Shown here in pieces: positions 44,660-56,689 of a stretch of 64,000 nucleotides of DNA; position 1 is the first letter of the stretch; each line of letters starts with the position of its first letter. The DNA comes from Anthopleura xanthogrammica (taxonomy: Eukaryota > Cnidaria > Anthozoa > Actiniaria > Actiniidae): contig OZ025208.1 of NCBI GenBank assembly GCA_964019055.1, positions 374,501 through 438,500 on the forward strand, read 5' to 3'. The position numbers and the translations under genes were made by a program. A model generated the notes under the pieces. It saw only the letters and a list, made by a program, of their open reading frames with translations, had not been told where the DNA came from and did no database searches.

Positions 44660-45149
44660 GACTTTCCTCTGCTAGTTAAAATCAACAATTTTCCAAACTC
44701 TTTAACCATGAATCAACTCATGACAATTTGAATTTGGAATTTTTTAATCTTTTTTTTTTTTTTTTTTGCAAATAATGAAAATTTTAGGTGGTAGTGTTCA
44801 GAGCATCATGATGTTGAAACAAATCTATGACTGTCATTCTCTTGGCCTAAAAGTAAAATACTACAGTAAATCTAATTGGGGAAACTAATTACCGGTAATA
44901 CACTTGTACAAATTTTGGGCTTGAATTCTGATGTAACAGTTTTTGTTTCAAATTAGAGTTGAAATCTTGTGAAGCTACACTCAATACACTCAACTGCAAT
45001 GTTACAAGACAACTGGGTTTAATAGGATATAATTATTATCACAGTCAGCTCTCTGCTCAGAACTAAACAAGGGGTGATAAGACCCTTTTTGGATATCAAT
45101 CAAAATGACATTATTTGATAACAATTGGCATTTATGATATCAAGATCCA

Positions 45150-45470
45150 CAATACTGTTGCAGCATGCTTTATTTGTAGATTACCAACCCATCTGTGGTT
45201 GATATCGCATATAGTAATTGCTCACATTATGCTCAACTGTCATATACTAACAACTGTCTACAGTGAAATACTTACCTCTGGTGTACGTCTAGATTCAATC
45301 AATACAGGATACAGGTGAGTAATTGATACATGTAAGATATCATCACAAGATAGCTAATAGGTTCCAGTTAATGTTTGTATATATATTGTCCAATGTTCGT
45401 CCCTGTTTTACTGGATTACCTTAGTATGGATGTACTCGTTGGTTCAATAGCAGAAACAGTCAAATAGTAT
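45150..45470. repeat. Left copy of a distant inverted repeat
   Basis: In reverse complement it matches about 50850-51160. Long shared blocks include CCCATCTGTGGTTG, ACAGTGAAATACTTACCTCT and GATACAGGTGAGTAATTGAT. The pair is about 5.5 kb apart and encloses all three tandem arrays at 47-49 kb. Confidence 0.75.
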
Positions 45471-45673
45471 TACTGTTAGAAAAAATCTCATATATGTTGT
45501 GCGGCTCAGTAGCATCAGCTTGGCTATTGCTAGTAAACCGTTAGATGCAATAAATACAGGATGAGTAGCTGATAACTGTAAAATAAAATGAGGTACTGTA
45601 AATGAAGAATGCAATATTAAATGCCTGTTGTTTGCCAGTACCCTATTACAACTGTAGGTGTTGTATGTTATAA

Positions 45674-45875
45674 CAGGGTGGTACAGGAGTTATGCATGAT
45701 TCAGGCAAAAATAACTGTCTGATACAGGGGGGATCCAGATCTCTTTCTTGGATGATATTGTTTGTTTTTTTTTGTTTTGTGTTTTTCTCATGCAAGTGTT
45801 CTTCCAATGCAACACAAGAAAATCCTGGGTGCGTCCCTGTGAAATGTGTTGCCGACCTTCCCCTGTACCACCCTG
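45674..45875. mobile_element. 202-bp hAT-like MITE
   Basis: CAGGGTGGTACAGG and CCTGTACCACCCTG are perfect inverted ends, flanked on both sides by TTATAA. CAGGG ends suggest hAT, but a hAT duplication is normally 8 bp, so the family call is tentative. Confidence 0.75.
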
Positions 45876-45881
45876 TTATAA

Positions 45882-47229
45882 GTGTTCAAAAGTATGGTGA
45901 ACAGGTCTAAAATGATGAAGATTTGAAATAAAACTTTTGGTCATAAGAATTAGACATTAAAGTCATTACAACACAAATAAAATTTGTTAAGATAAAATTA
46001 GTTTTTGTCTAAGTTTAAATTGATAAAAATAATACATAAATCATAAAATCCACACCAATATACTTCATATCTATGAATAGTAAGTGCAATAAAATGGAAT
46101 TTAGTAGCCATAATTGAGAAAGATGATAACCATTTATAAAGAAAGCTAGAACTATTTGCATAGTTAAATAAACAATGTAAATTTGTGTCATGTGCCTAGT
46201 AACAGCACTCTGTTGAAAGAGGCATACTGAGTAAGATTTAATATATTTATAATATATTATTATATGTTTTTATCCAAACCGTGGACCTTCTCTTCCACTT
46301 GTGATGAAATACAGCATGAGATGGGCATACATTTTTCACTCTAATGTTTACTCTCTTCAGTAATGTGGCAGGGGAGGCTGCTCCTCAAGACCTTTCTTTA
46401 GCGAGGCTTTGGAAATCTGTAATTCCACCAATTCTTTTTCAAGATACGGAAGTCAGATCCTTTTTGGAGGCACTCGTTTTCAGCTTTTTGCAGTCCTCAA
46501 TGCTACAAGTATATGGTCAGTTGAACGTGGTACTAGCATTTGCTCTTGGGCCATGTCATTAGAACTTGTGGTAGGATCCATGTCTGGATTGGTGGCAAGT
46601 TGATCTTGTGGAATACCTACTTCCAGGACAGCATAATCAATCCATTTGCCTCCATGACCTTCCAGGACTGCCATAACTTTAAATCTAACGACTAAGCACT
46701 TTAAGAACTACAGAAAAAACAATATAAAACAACAGTGTGAGCACTATCAAGCACAAGGGAAACTCTGATGCAAGAAGATCAAATTATGATGCTCTCAAGT
46801 TACAAATATTACTGATAGCTAATCTACAAGAGGAGAGAATTAAACATTTTGATGGAGACTCCAAAATAAATCAATAATTTGCTGTACCAGCTTATAAGGG
46901 ATTGGAGAAAAACCAGGTCACACGACAAGTGGTTAGTCAAGCATGGCTAGTGAAGTGCTGCCCAAAGGGCCAGAGCTAGTCATGAAGGTCACCAGGTGCA
47001 GAAACTTGTAGCATGCAGTTGGAGATCCAGCTGGGCCACAGTGCCAGAAGCAGCTGGAATTGCCACAGAGGAGATGAAATTCACTACAGTTGAGGCCTGT
47101 ACAGCTGCCATTGTGGCTTACATGGCTCCTGTCTGAACTGCCAATAGCATTATCAGTGACAACACAGAAGAACCAGAAGCTCTGGTAGATGCCAATGAGT
47201 TGGATTGTGGAATGTTTGGTTGAGCCACC
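45882..47229. other. No confident gene; two GC-richer patches that may be exon relics
   Basis: Patch 1 (46480-46674, minus) has a 64-codon frame including GGKWIDYAVLEVGIPQDQL. Patch 2 (about 47025-47226, plus) reads ATEEMKFTTVEACTAAIVAY with one stop in an otherwise open stretch. Both stand out from the AT-rich surroundings in base composition, but I recognise no family. Confidence 0.25.
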
Positions 47230-47902
47230 AAGGACGACTAAAGAGTCTTCTAAAGCTGACAAGGACGACTAAAGAGTCTACTAAAGCTGACAAGGACGAC
47301 TAAAGAGTCTTCTAAAGCTGACAAGGATGACTAGAGAGTCTTCTAAAGCTGACAAGGACGACTAAAGAGTCTTCTAAAGCTGACAAGGACGACTAGAGAG
47401 TCTTCTAAAGCTGACAAGGATGGCTAAAGAGTCTTCTAAAGCTGACAAGGACGACTAGAGAGTTTTCTAAAGCTGACAAGGATGACTAAAGAGTCTACTA
47501 AAGCTGACAAGGATGACTAAAGAGTCTTCTAAGGCTGACAAGGATGACTAGAGAGTCTTCTAAAGCTGACAAGGATGACTAAAGAGTCTTCTAAAGCTGA
47601 CAAGGACCACTAAAGAGTCTTCTAAAGCTGACAAGGATGACTAAAGAGTCTTCTAAAGCTGACAAGGATGACTAAAGAGTCTTCTAAGGCTGACAAGGAT
47701 GACTAAAGAGTCTTCTAAGGCTGACAAGGATGACTAGAGAGTCTTCTAAGGCTGACAAGGATGACTAGAGAGTCTTCTAAAGCTGACAAGGATGGCTAAA
47801 GAGTCTTCTAAAGCTGACAAGGATGGCTAAAGAATCTTCTAAGGCTGACAAGGATGGCTAAAGAGTCTTCTAAAGCTGACAAGGACAACTAAAGAGTCTT
47901 CT
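47230..47902. repeat. 31-bp tandem array, about 21 units
   Basis: The unit reads GACTAAAGAGTCTTCTAAAG plus CTGACAAGGAT. Variants (GGATGGC, CTAGAG, AAGGCTG) are scattered and clustered. The array abuts the next one with no spacer. Confidence 0.95.
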
Positions 47903-48540
47903 GGTTATGGTTGGACTGATATGATTGTGGTACCTGTAGTGTTGGACATTGGATGATGTTAATGATGTACTGTATACAAGACTGGTTATGGTTGGACTGA
48001 TATGATTGTGGTACCTGTAGTGTTGGACATTGGATGATGTTAATGATGTACTGTGTACAAGACTGGTTATGGTTGGACTGATATGATTGTGGTACCTGTA
48101 GTGTTGGACATTGGATGATGTTAATAATGTACTGTAAACAAGACTGGTTATGGTTGGACTGATGTGATTGTGGTACCTGTAGTGTTGGACATTGACTGAT
48201 GTTAATGATGTACTGTATACAAGACTGGTTATGGTTGGACTGATGTGATTGTAGTACCTGTAGTGCTAGACATTGACTGATGTTAATGATGTACTGTATA
48301 CAAGACTGGTTATGGTTGGACTGATGTGATTGTGGTACCTGTAGTGTTGGACATTGGATGATGTTAATGATGTACTGTATACAAGACTGGTTATGGTTGG
48401 ACTGATGTGATTGTAGTACCTGTAGTGTTGGACATTGGATGATGTTAATAATGTACTGTATACAAGACTGGTTATGGTTGGACTGATGTGATTGTGGTAC
48501 CTGTAGTGTTGGACTTTGGATGATGTTAATGACTGCATCA
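47903..48540. repeat. 81-bp tandem array, about 8 units
   Basis: The unit includes GACTGGTTATGGTTGGACTG, TGTGGTACCTGTAGTG and GATGTTAATGATGTACTG. Its length is divisible by three, which explains the 91-codon minus-strand frame across it. Confidence 0.95.
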
Positions 48541-48930
48541 TAATATTGTATAATACTTATAAAATGTATTTCATAAATTTTGAATGCAATTAAACCTTTA
48601 AATGTAATTTAAATATATGCCAATTTCTAAATAATTTCTCTAAATGACCATACTAGTGTACTCAAACCTGATGTAGCAAAGATGATGATTAACTAAAAAA
48701 TAAACTTTCATACATGAAAATATACCCTGAGGTATGGATAATGAAGCCAATCATCACACAGAAATAGTGTACTTGATATCATTAGCTATTGAAGATTACA
48801 GAGTGCAGAAAAAGAAAGTAACACATGAAATACATGATGAATTATCAATATCCTTAACACAACTCTGTCAATAGCAGTGAATATCAGACTGTACAAAAAA
48901 CAATACATCAATCTGTAAAGCATCTTCAGC

Positions 48931-49290
48931 ATGTGTCAAGTATATTAGAATCATCTAAATATGATGGACCTGATGCAACTCACTATTGAACATTGTACAA
49001 GATACAGAACAAGACAGGAATGTGTCAAGTATATTAGAATCATCTAAATATGATGGACCTGATGCAACTCACTACTGAACATTGTACAAGATACAGAACA
49101 AGACAGGAATGTGTCAAGTATATTAGAATCATCTAAATATGATGGACCTGATGCAACTCACTATTGAACATTGTACAAGACACAGAACAAGACAGGAATG
49201 TGTCAAGTATATTAGAATCATCCAAATATGATGGACCTGATACAACTCACTATTGAACATTGCACAAGATACAGAACAAGACAATAATGC
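48931..49290. repeat. 89-bp tandem array, 4 units
   Basis: The unit begins ATGTGTCAAGTATATTAGAA and continues through GATGGACCTGATGCAACTC. Starts fall at 48931, 49020, 49109 and 49198. It is nearly perfect. Confidence 0.95.
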
Positions 49291-50849
49291 TCCGCAGTGA
49301 TCATAGGAATCATAAAGCAGAAGCCATCTTAGTTCCAGGTGGAAAGACATACAGAAGCTTGTAGCAAATATTCCAATCAATATATCAAATCAGTTATGGG
49401 ATAATTGTATGACCAGATTCTGTCTTGACTCTTTTATACAGTGCCAGTAACAACCTCTGTTTTTAGGGATCAACACAAGCTTGGGTAACCAACCCCTTGG
49501 GCGTGCCTCATTAACTGTCTAAAAGGAAGTTGCTTTCACTGTTTAAGTTATTTCATGTCACAGGGTGGTCATGATGGTATAAAATGCTGGTAAATAAATG
49601 AAGCGGCAAGGTTGTGCTATGGCATGAATTAAGAAGAAGGAAAAAGAAGAGCGTGGAAGCCTACTTGCAGTGAAAACTATCTTAAAGAAAAACAAGTTGA
49701 GAGTGTTGCCAAAAGTATAGCATTTGTTAATAATATGAAGAAGATCCACGATCCTTACTGAAAACGAAATGGACTGAACTATACATAGTTATAAATCTTC
49801 AATACTATATTTCAGCTGAATGAAGTGAGATACATAATAATCTATTGATATGAGTACACTGTAGTATGGTCATTTAGCCCCTCTTTCCAATATCTCTGTA
49901 GTCTTTATATCAAAAAATACCCTGGTTTTATGGGTGATAATTTTTTTAGTGTCTAAATAATAAGACTTTTTTCATGCTCTACATTTTTCCTATCACAGTC
50001 ACTCTTTCTGTGCTTTTTGAGTAATATGTTGTTTAATCTCTATTGCTGCCACTAGACTGTGATATTACAGAATCTTTTAGTGATGAGCTTTTGAGTGGTT
50101 CCTACTTTGCTTCTCTTCACCGTGAGCAAGGATCACACTGATCTAACTCTAGAGTGTCACAGTATATAAACTCCTAATTTACACAACTCTCCCTAGTTCC
50201 TCTCGTCCATATAGGGAATTATTTCTCTCTTCATTACCAACTCGTTGTCCATTACAAGAGTAATACATGTACCTATGCATTGAATTGCTTGGGAAACATT
50301 GTTAACAGACGGCAGTTCATTGAGAAGTAAACAGCATTATTCATTAGTCGTTTAAACCTTTATTAAACCATTCAAAACAATTAAAAATATTTGTGTTAAT
50401 ACTAAAAATTCTCCATAAAGATTTGAGATTTAGCATAGTTAAAGTTAATCTCTTAAGTGAGAGGTGTCTCACTGTCCAACATGGCAGCAGTTTTCGTTGT
50501 TGATCTTGCATGGTTAATTTAGGTAGCTAGAGTTTGTGCAGCAGGCAATGACTGGTTGATAACCCAAATCAATGTTTCTTACTTAGTCAGTTCTAACTTG
50601 AAGTTTTAAATGTGTAATTTAATAAATTTGAAACCAATGGTAGTGGAAGCTAGAGTCTATATCATGGTAACAGGAATTTGCATCCTCCCCCCCCCCCCCC
50701 CCATTATATCAACAACTCACCCTGTATTTATTTTATCTATGAGTTAGCTGATATTGGCTATGTTTGCATTGCTATTAAACTGACCAGTATTTTGAATAAG
50801 ATAATTGTGCTTTTCCTTGCTTCAGTTCAAGTATGAAATTGTGTTTTTC
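49291..50849. other. No gene seen
   Basis: AT-rich sequence with a poly-C run at about 50685-50702. Nothing else supported. Confidence 0.35.
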
Positions 50850-51160
50850 TCAGATTTAACTACTGATTGCATTGATACTAGATAAATTCAGTAAGACAGG
50901 GATGAATAGGATTCAGTATCTATGATAGCATTGACTAATACCTAGCTATCCACTATCTTGTGATGATATCTTACATGTATCAATTACTCACCTGTATCCT
51001 GTATTGATTGAATCTAGAAGTACACCAGAGGTAAGTATTTCACTGTAAACAGGTGTTAGTATATGACAGTTGGACATAATGTGAACAGTTACTATGTGCA
51101 ATACCAACCACAGATGGGATTGTAATCTTCAAAGCATACTGAAACATGTATTGCGGGTCT
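50850..51160. repeat. Right copy of the distant inverted repeat
   Basis: Reverse-complement partner of 45150-45470; see that entry for shared blocks. Confidence 0.75.
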
Positions 51161-51740
51161 TTTTAGCACAAATGTTTGTGAAATAATCCACCAATTAGCA
51201 ATATCTACTGTCAACACTTAAAAATTCTTTATGATTTATTTGGCAAGACTACTAAGTCTATTAGACTTTGTAAAAAATATTAGCCATGACCTCTCAGATC
51301 AGTGTTTCAGAATGCCTACCTATAATGTTATCCCTAGTACTGCATTGCACTATCTTCACAAGAATGTGACTCTGACAAGAAACTGTTATTTTAAGGGTGT
51401 AAGAGGTTAAAAAGCACAGACCATCAGCTCAAATGATTTTACTGTGCAATTAAGATCATGCATTTCTGTTATTAATGTGCTGATTATGTGTTGTGCATTT
51501 AATGCTTGCCTCTATTATTTGTTGCATATCTGTAATAGCACTCCTATACTATACATAATTTATTAACCTCTTGATTGTTGTTTGCTTTTTACATATTCTG
51601 TTGATTAAAAATTGCTACAAAGCATTTTTAATAAGACCAACTTGTCCCATGTTGAAATGAAATGACTGAACAAAAGATCGTAAGAAGACAAGGGATAAAA
51701 TAACTTTAAGATAATTATATGAATAATAGTTTTAATGATA

Positions 51741-51992
51741 GCAACGGTGGCATAGCAGTTAGAACGCTCAACTCTCACCAAGGTGACCTGAGTTTGAGTC
51801 CCACCGGGCTCAGTGTTGTATGTGAGTAGAGTTTCTAGTTGGTTCTCTCCTGTGCTTCGAGGGTTTTAGGTTTTCCGGTTTTCGTCTCTCCACAAAAATC
51901 AACTTTTAAATTCTAATTCGATCATAGAACGAGGGCCACAGGTTTGTTAGCCACTGGCTGTTAAGTGCTACCCTCGTAAAAAACAAGGACAG
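51741..51992 (+). mobile_element. tRNA-derived SINE, most complete copy
   Basis: The head contains an A-box-like GGTGGCATAGCAGTTAGAAC (about 51746) and a B-box-like GAGTTTGAGTCCCACC (about 51790), about 45 bases apart, as in RNA polymerase III promoters of tRNA genes. The body continues TATGTGAGTAGAGTTTC, GGTTCTCTCCTGTGCTTCG and GTTAGCCACTGGCTG. The cloverleaf is degraded, so this is not a tRNA gene. Fragments of the same family lie at 4012, 11827 and 43700. Confidence 0.75.
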
Positions 51993-52321
51993 AATAATCT
52001 TGACATGTTTTGGCATTGCTTATGCCATTCTCAAAACAATGAATATACAGTTCATTACAAATACTATATATAGTGAAATTGATTGACAGATAATATTATA
52101 CTATGATTGATGTTACTATATGACTAATTAGGAATAAAAGAAGTTCACTAAGTGATAAAACTAAGGTAGTCCACATCTTGCACAAGTAAATTCATAAATG
52201 ACAGAGGATTTAAGAGAGTCTAGAATGGGATCCTTGAAGCTGAGAAGATGTTTAATTATAAAAGATACTTGAATCAAATTGGTTTTCATTCCTTAGATAC
52301 TCGATAAGGGCAGCAGAGCAA

Positions 52322-53568
52322 CACAGGGAGCCCACAGGCACTGGTAGAATCAGTGATTAGAATAAAATCTATCATGCGTAAATGCACGTGCTAGCTTTCG
52401 CACGAGCTTTTCAAGTCTGAATAAATTATCAGCTGCTAACGTTGCTAGTGTAGAATATAATGACAAGGGATGAAACTTCAAATGGACCCCTCGAATAAAA
52501 TTGCTTTTAAAAAATCATGAAATGTCTTTTAAGCTTTAAACCTCAAAATTCCGATACTCGAAAAGTTTGTCTAACGTTATGTGAGGACAGAAAAAATCAG
52601 CATGGACTTATGTCTTCAAAAAATGGCAACAAATTAAAATCTTGTTTTCGTTCTATCTGCGCCCCGAGTAAGGGGGGACGGAAGCGGAAATGTAGTCTTC
52701 TAAATTTGACAGGTAGTCATCAAAATCGACGATTTTACTTCCATTCTGCATCTATAATAACTTTCTCTGCATCTATAATAAGCTTTCTCTGCGTATGACG
52801 GGATAGCCATCGCATGTCTCGTCGCTTTGTGCATTTAAAAACTCACAATACTCTTCTTTCATCTTCACAAATGAAAACTCAAATCTTGGGGATAGCAAGG
52901 CCAAGTCTTTCCATTCTAACGTTGTTTGACCGGCTCCAGCCTCATGCTTTTCACATAAATTTCGGTAAACATAGCATCTGTCGTTGCCTATTCTAGAACG
53001 TATTCTTTGGCATTCGAATTCCGGGAAAAGCTTTTTTATAGCTCTTCCTATATTATCAATAGACAAACAGTTCTTCTTATCCGAAGAGTATTCACACTCG
53101 TACTTATTTTGTACGGCCTTCACAGAAGTAAACGTCCCAGGCACTTGGGAGTAATTATCGATAAGCCTGAAAATTCAAATAATTAATGATGTTTTACTCT
53201 GACTTAGTACAGCATAAACTAGACATCTAACGATAAACAACAGCGAGTTACCATTGAATTTCGTCGAACGGTTTGGAAGGAATTTCATTGTTACTGCATC
53301 TTCCATTGTTACTGCTATCCTTTAAACGGAAGACGCTCATTTCCGGTGCTATTGTTCATTTCCGCTTCCGTCCCCCCTTACTCGGGGCGCAGATAGAACG
53401 AAAAATTCTTGGAGTTTCATCCCTTGTCGTTATATTCTACGCTAGCAACGTTAGCAGCTGATAATTTATTCAGACTTGAAAAGCTCGTGCGAAAGCTAGC
53501 ATGTGCATTTACGCATGATAGATTTTATTCTAATCACTGATTCTACCAGTGCCTGTGGGCTCCCTGTG
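52322..53568. mobile_element. 1247-bp long-TIR transposon carrying an RFX-like gene
   Basis: The ends read CACAGGGAGCCCACAGGCAC on both sides in inverse orientation. Each arm matches for about 160 bp with a few substitutions. A further 48-bp block (CGCCCCGAGTAAGGGGGGAC on the left at about 52662) extends the match, with 164 extra bases in the left arm. A perfect 7-bp direct repeat AGAGCAA flanks the element (52315-52321 and 53569-53575). Between the arms the only sizeable content is one two-exon gene on the minus strand. I see no transposase. A 7-bp duplication with CA...TG ends would suit P-like or Dada-like families, but I cannot assign it. Confidence 0.85.
52773..53340 (-). CDS. Small RFX-like winged-helix protein encoded inside the TIR element
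   Basis: Exon 1 is 53340-53252 (29 codons plus 2 nt). The intron is 53251-53167 (85 nt, starts GTAACT, ends ATTTTCAG), and exon 2 is 53166-52773 with a TAG stop. The split codon makes Trp30, and the product is about 160 residues. Residues about 28-100 follow the RFX DNA-binding pattern: EIQWLIDNYSQVPGTF, then NKYECEYSS, then IGRAIKKLFPEF (compare FGKLIRSVFPGL in RFX) and RIRSRIGNDRCYVYRNL. The related D5/primase-type winged helix is an alternative. The remaining 60 residues (KHEAGAGQTTLEWKDL...) are not recognised. The ATG lies a few bases inside the right TIR arm, so promoter and 5' UTR should be TIR sequence. DNA binding, perhaps to the TIRs, is inferred. Confidence 0.7.
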
Positions 53569-53575
53569 AGAGCAA

Positions 53576-55160
53576 TTTACTATTTTTGTCAATATGCTGC
53601 AGCTTTTCTATTCCAAGTTATTGTGACTTTAAACCCAGGGGGGTTTCATTCCATAGCATTAGTATGGCATTACCTCATTTTTTCAATACCAGATAGTTAT
53701 AGTAGCATTTAACTTTTCTAACTGCACAATCAGACTGTAAATTCACAAATCATAATAAGTCTTAGGAGCAATTGTGACCGTGACGATGTAGGTTAAATAC
53801 TTATTAAAAAGACGTGGTGTTCTCTTCCATTGCCTTTAATTCCTTCCACAATGGATCTTTTTCCAGAGGACAATAAATAGGAATCGATAAATAGGAACCC
53901 ATCAGTGTCATCAGTGGCCAATTATCTAATTAATCACTTAATTTTGTTGAACAAAACCTATAAGGTTTAAGCAGGTGTAGTGCATCACTGGCTGTGTTGC
54001 TTGATTAAAATAATCGCATATATCCATTCTCGCTTCTTGTACAAAAATCAAATATACTGCTCACAAAAAATCCCATGCTCTCTTCTGGCTGAAACTACAT
54101 TCCAAATTATGGCTTGTTCATACCAAATTTTATTCAATGAGTAACTGACTACATCATTTTGGGTGGGACACTGAAATGCTATTGTTATGTATAGTTCACT
54201 TAAGTATTGTCATTGTTTTCTATTGTTTCAGCAGTAATATTTTATACAAAAATAGTATTAAGTATTTAGTACCACAGAAACAGAGATGTGTGTTCTATTA
54301 GTATTGAGTTAGTGAAAGGTATTAATTGTGAGAATTTGTGATGAACTGTTTTAAGGCATGATATTAGCAATCCCCATTTTCCATAGTCTGCACTGACCTT
54401 CTGATTAATGGTAGTTCTATTTATTCATAAATCATGAGAGTTTATTATTTATTGTTAATTAGGTAGGTGTCTGCAGCCAATCAAAATCTGTGAAAGGTTT
54501 CTTCTGAATTCTAAGTGACAGCAGAATATTGACTTTAAGGAGTAATGATAGGGGTATTGTCCTTGATAATTACTGTCACTTTTCTAATATGCCAACATGA
54601 AATGAGCAAGCACTGTTGTTATACAAGAGTATGAGCTGCCCAAAAGTAACTTGAAGTAATTGATTGTTTGATAAACACCATCCTGATTTAAGATGTAGTC
54701 ATGAAAATGTTATTTTCTAAGAGCTTTCATTTTCATACTAATTGCCTTGATGTTAGCTTAATGATTTATTTTTGGACTTTTATTTTGTTTTGGTGAATGC
54801 ATCGACACATCTTTTAATGCATTAGTGGTATCATGAAAAATTTTCCTTTTTACTAATTAATGGCTTTCTGTCAGTGGGAACATGAATAATTCCTGTGATA
54901 ATACCTAATAATACATTTATGACAGATCCAGGGTAGGGGTATAAAGGTTCACCTTACTATCCAAATTCAGGACATTTATTTTTGAGTTTTTATAATGTAA
55001 CCACCACTTTGGATATGGATTTGAAAATATTCACACCAAATGCTGTATAAGAATAAGGCTTCACTGATAATTATTAAATCAATGCAAAAAGCAATATTTT
55101 GGCTGCAATAACAGACTCGTGTTTTAGAATTACTTTTACTCGATTCCTGTTCAGGTTATT
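53576..55160. other. No gene seen
   Basis: AT-rich DNA with short frames only. Confidence 0.35.
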
Positions 55161-55164
55161 CTTG

Positions 55165-55365
55165 TGATGTACTTCGGAGTGATTCCATTTAACCTGTCCG
55201 AAACAAAACTGGCTGGCAGGATCATAAGCCAGACTGCCCTTTGAAATTCACTGCTTACACAATCAACGTTACATAAATGTTTTAGTAGTCAAACTAAAGC
55301 AAATGGAAATGACATTACTGAATGATTTTCAACCCTTGTCAGATTGAATGGAATCACTCTGTTTT
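55165..55365. repeat. Imperfect inverted-repeat element
   Basis: CGGAGTGATTCCATTTAACC near 55168 pairs with TTGAATGGAATCACTCTG near 55342. No coding capacity. Confidence 0.5.
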
Positions 55366-55794
55366 CCTTATTGATTGATCATATAATGATGAGTAATTAG
55401 AAATATGGAAGCCTGCCAGCAAACCCTCCTACCACCCCAACCCCCCCCCCCACCCCTTCAATACAATCAATAAAAATGTTGAAACAAGGGGGAGGGGTTA
55501 CTACACATACCAATCATTACATTCGTTTGAGGCATGCTGCAAATGACTTGGGACTAAAAGTTATGACTGTTGGGAGAATCAATGATGCATTACATTGATA
55601 ATATGATATGGGAATGAAAGAAAGTAATTGAACAGGTGGGGAAAATGATATCTGGATTAATCATATCCATTTTGAAATCATTAGCAAATCCTGCAATCTG
55701 ATTGGCTACGATTTTGTCAAACAATCACTTTTGAAGCTACATATAACTGTTGAGTATTTGAATATATTAAGTTTCAAAATGGAAATGATTAATA

Positions 55795-55936
55795 GGTAAT
55801 AGAACTGAGTGTCTTGCAATTTTGGGCAGAAATCACACTCGTGATTAACAAATTGCACTCCCGCTGCGCGGTCGTGCAATTTTGTAATCACTCTTGCGAT
55901 TTCAGCCCAAATTGCACTCAACTCAGTTCTATTACC
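55795..55936. mobile_element. 142-bp hairpin MITE
   Basis: GGTAATAGAACTGAGTG at the left and its mirror CTCAGTTCTATTACC at the right. The hairpin continues through GCAATTTTGGGC and GCCCAAATTGC, then AAATCACACTCGTGATTA and its partner. It is bracketed by a wider pair (ATTCGTTTGAGGCATGCT at about 55521 and AGCATGCCTCAAACGAAT at about 56118). Confidence 0.8.
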
Positions 55937-56196
55937 ATTGTTAATGAAAACATAACAATCTGTCATGAATTGCTGATGAAGAGGAAGCAAGAACACTATC
56001 AGACTTGTTAAATCTTTGGTTATAAAATTCAATGTCTGCCACACACTGCCACCAAAATGATCACAAATTACTCGTGATATCATGTCCCTATGAATAATGT
56101 CCTGAACAAGTTTTGCTAGCATGCCTCAAACGAATGATCCACACACATTCACACACTTGAGTCATTTGTTGTCCAGCATTTATTTTGAAAGATAAA

Positions 56197-56682
56197 GTTA
56201 AACCCAGTTGTAATTGACCAGAGCAATTAGAGTGATTTTACTTAAGTTCAATTCCGTATTTGGCAACAAGCATTGTACACGTCTAACATTGTACTTGTGT
56301 ATGACATGCAATGATGTCAACGTAATGTTTCTTGGTTTTCACACATGAAATGACTATTCTTCTTATGGCATTGCAAGCCTAGAACTGAAGAAAAAATCCA
56401 CTCCTGACAAAATTGTCCTTGAAATTCTGTATTGTTGCCCTTAAAAAAGTTTTAAGTAAAATCACTCTGGAATACCTAACTAATACAAGTTACATTAAAA
56501 AAAATTGGATGTTTTGGCAAACTGTTCACCAAAATAATCGAAGTCTACATTCAAACTAAAATTGAAATATTTCCAACAATTTCATCGGATTGGACTATAT
56601 TGTCTTTATATCCCTATGAATCATGACTTGTTAAAAATATAAGAAATATGGAGAAACATGGTCAATTACAACTGGGTTTAAC
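56197..56682. mobile_element. 486-bp terminal-inverted-repeat element
   Basis: AGTTAAACCCAGTTGTAATT and AATTACAACTGGGTTTAACT-like ends are mirror images over about 23 bp. A second inner pair lies near 56230 and 56458 (AGTGATTTTACTTAA and TAAGTAAAATCACT). Confidence 0.8.
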
Positions 56683-56689
56683 TCATATG

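Noticed and set aside
48266..48541. 91-codon minus-strand repeat protein
   Set aside because: The 81-bp satellite unit is divisible by three and happens to lack a stop in this frame.
51741..51812. Functional tRNA gene
   Set aside because: A- and B-box-like text is present, but the acceptor stem and anticodon arm do not fold convincingly and a SINE body follows directly.
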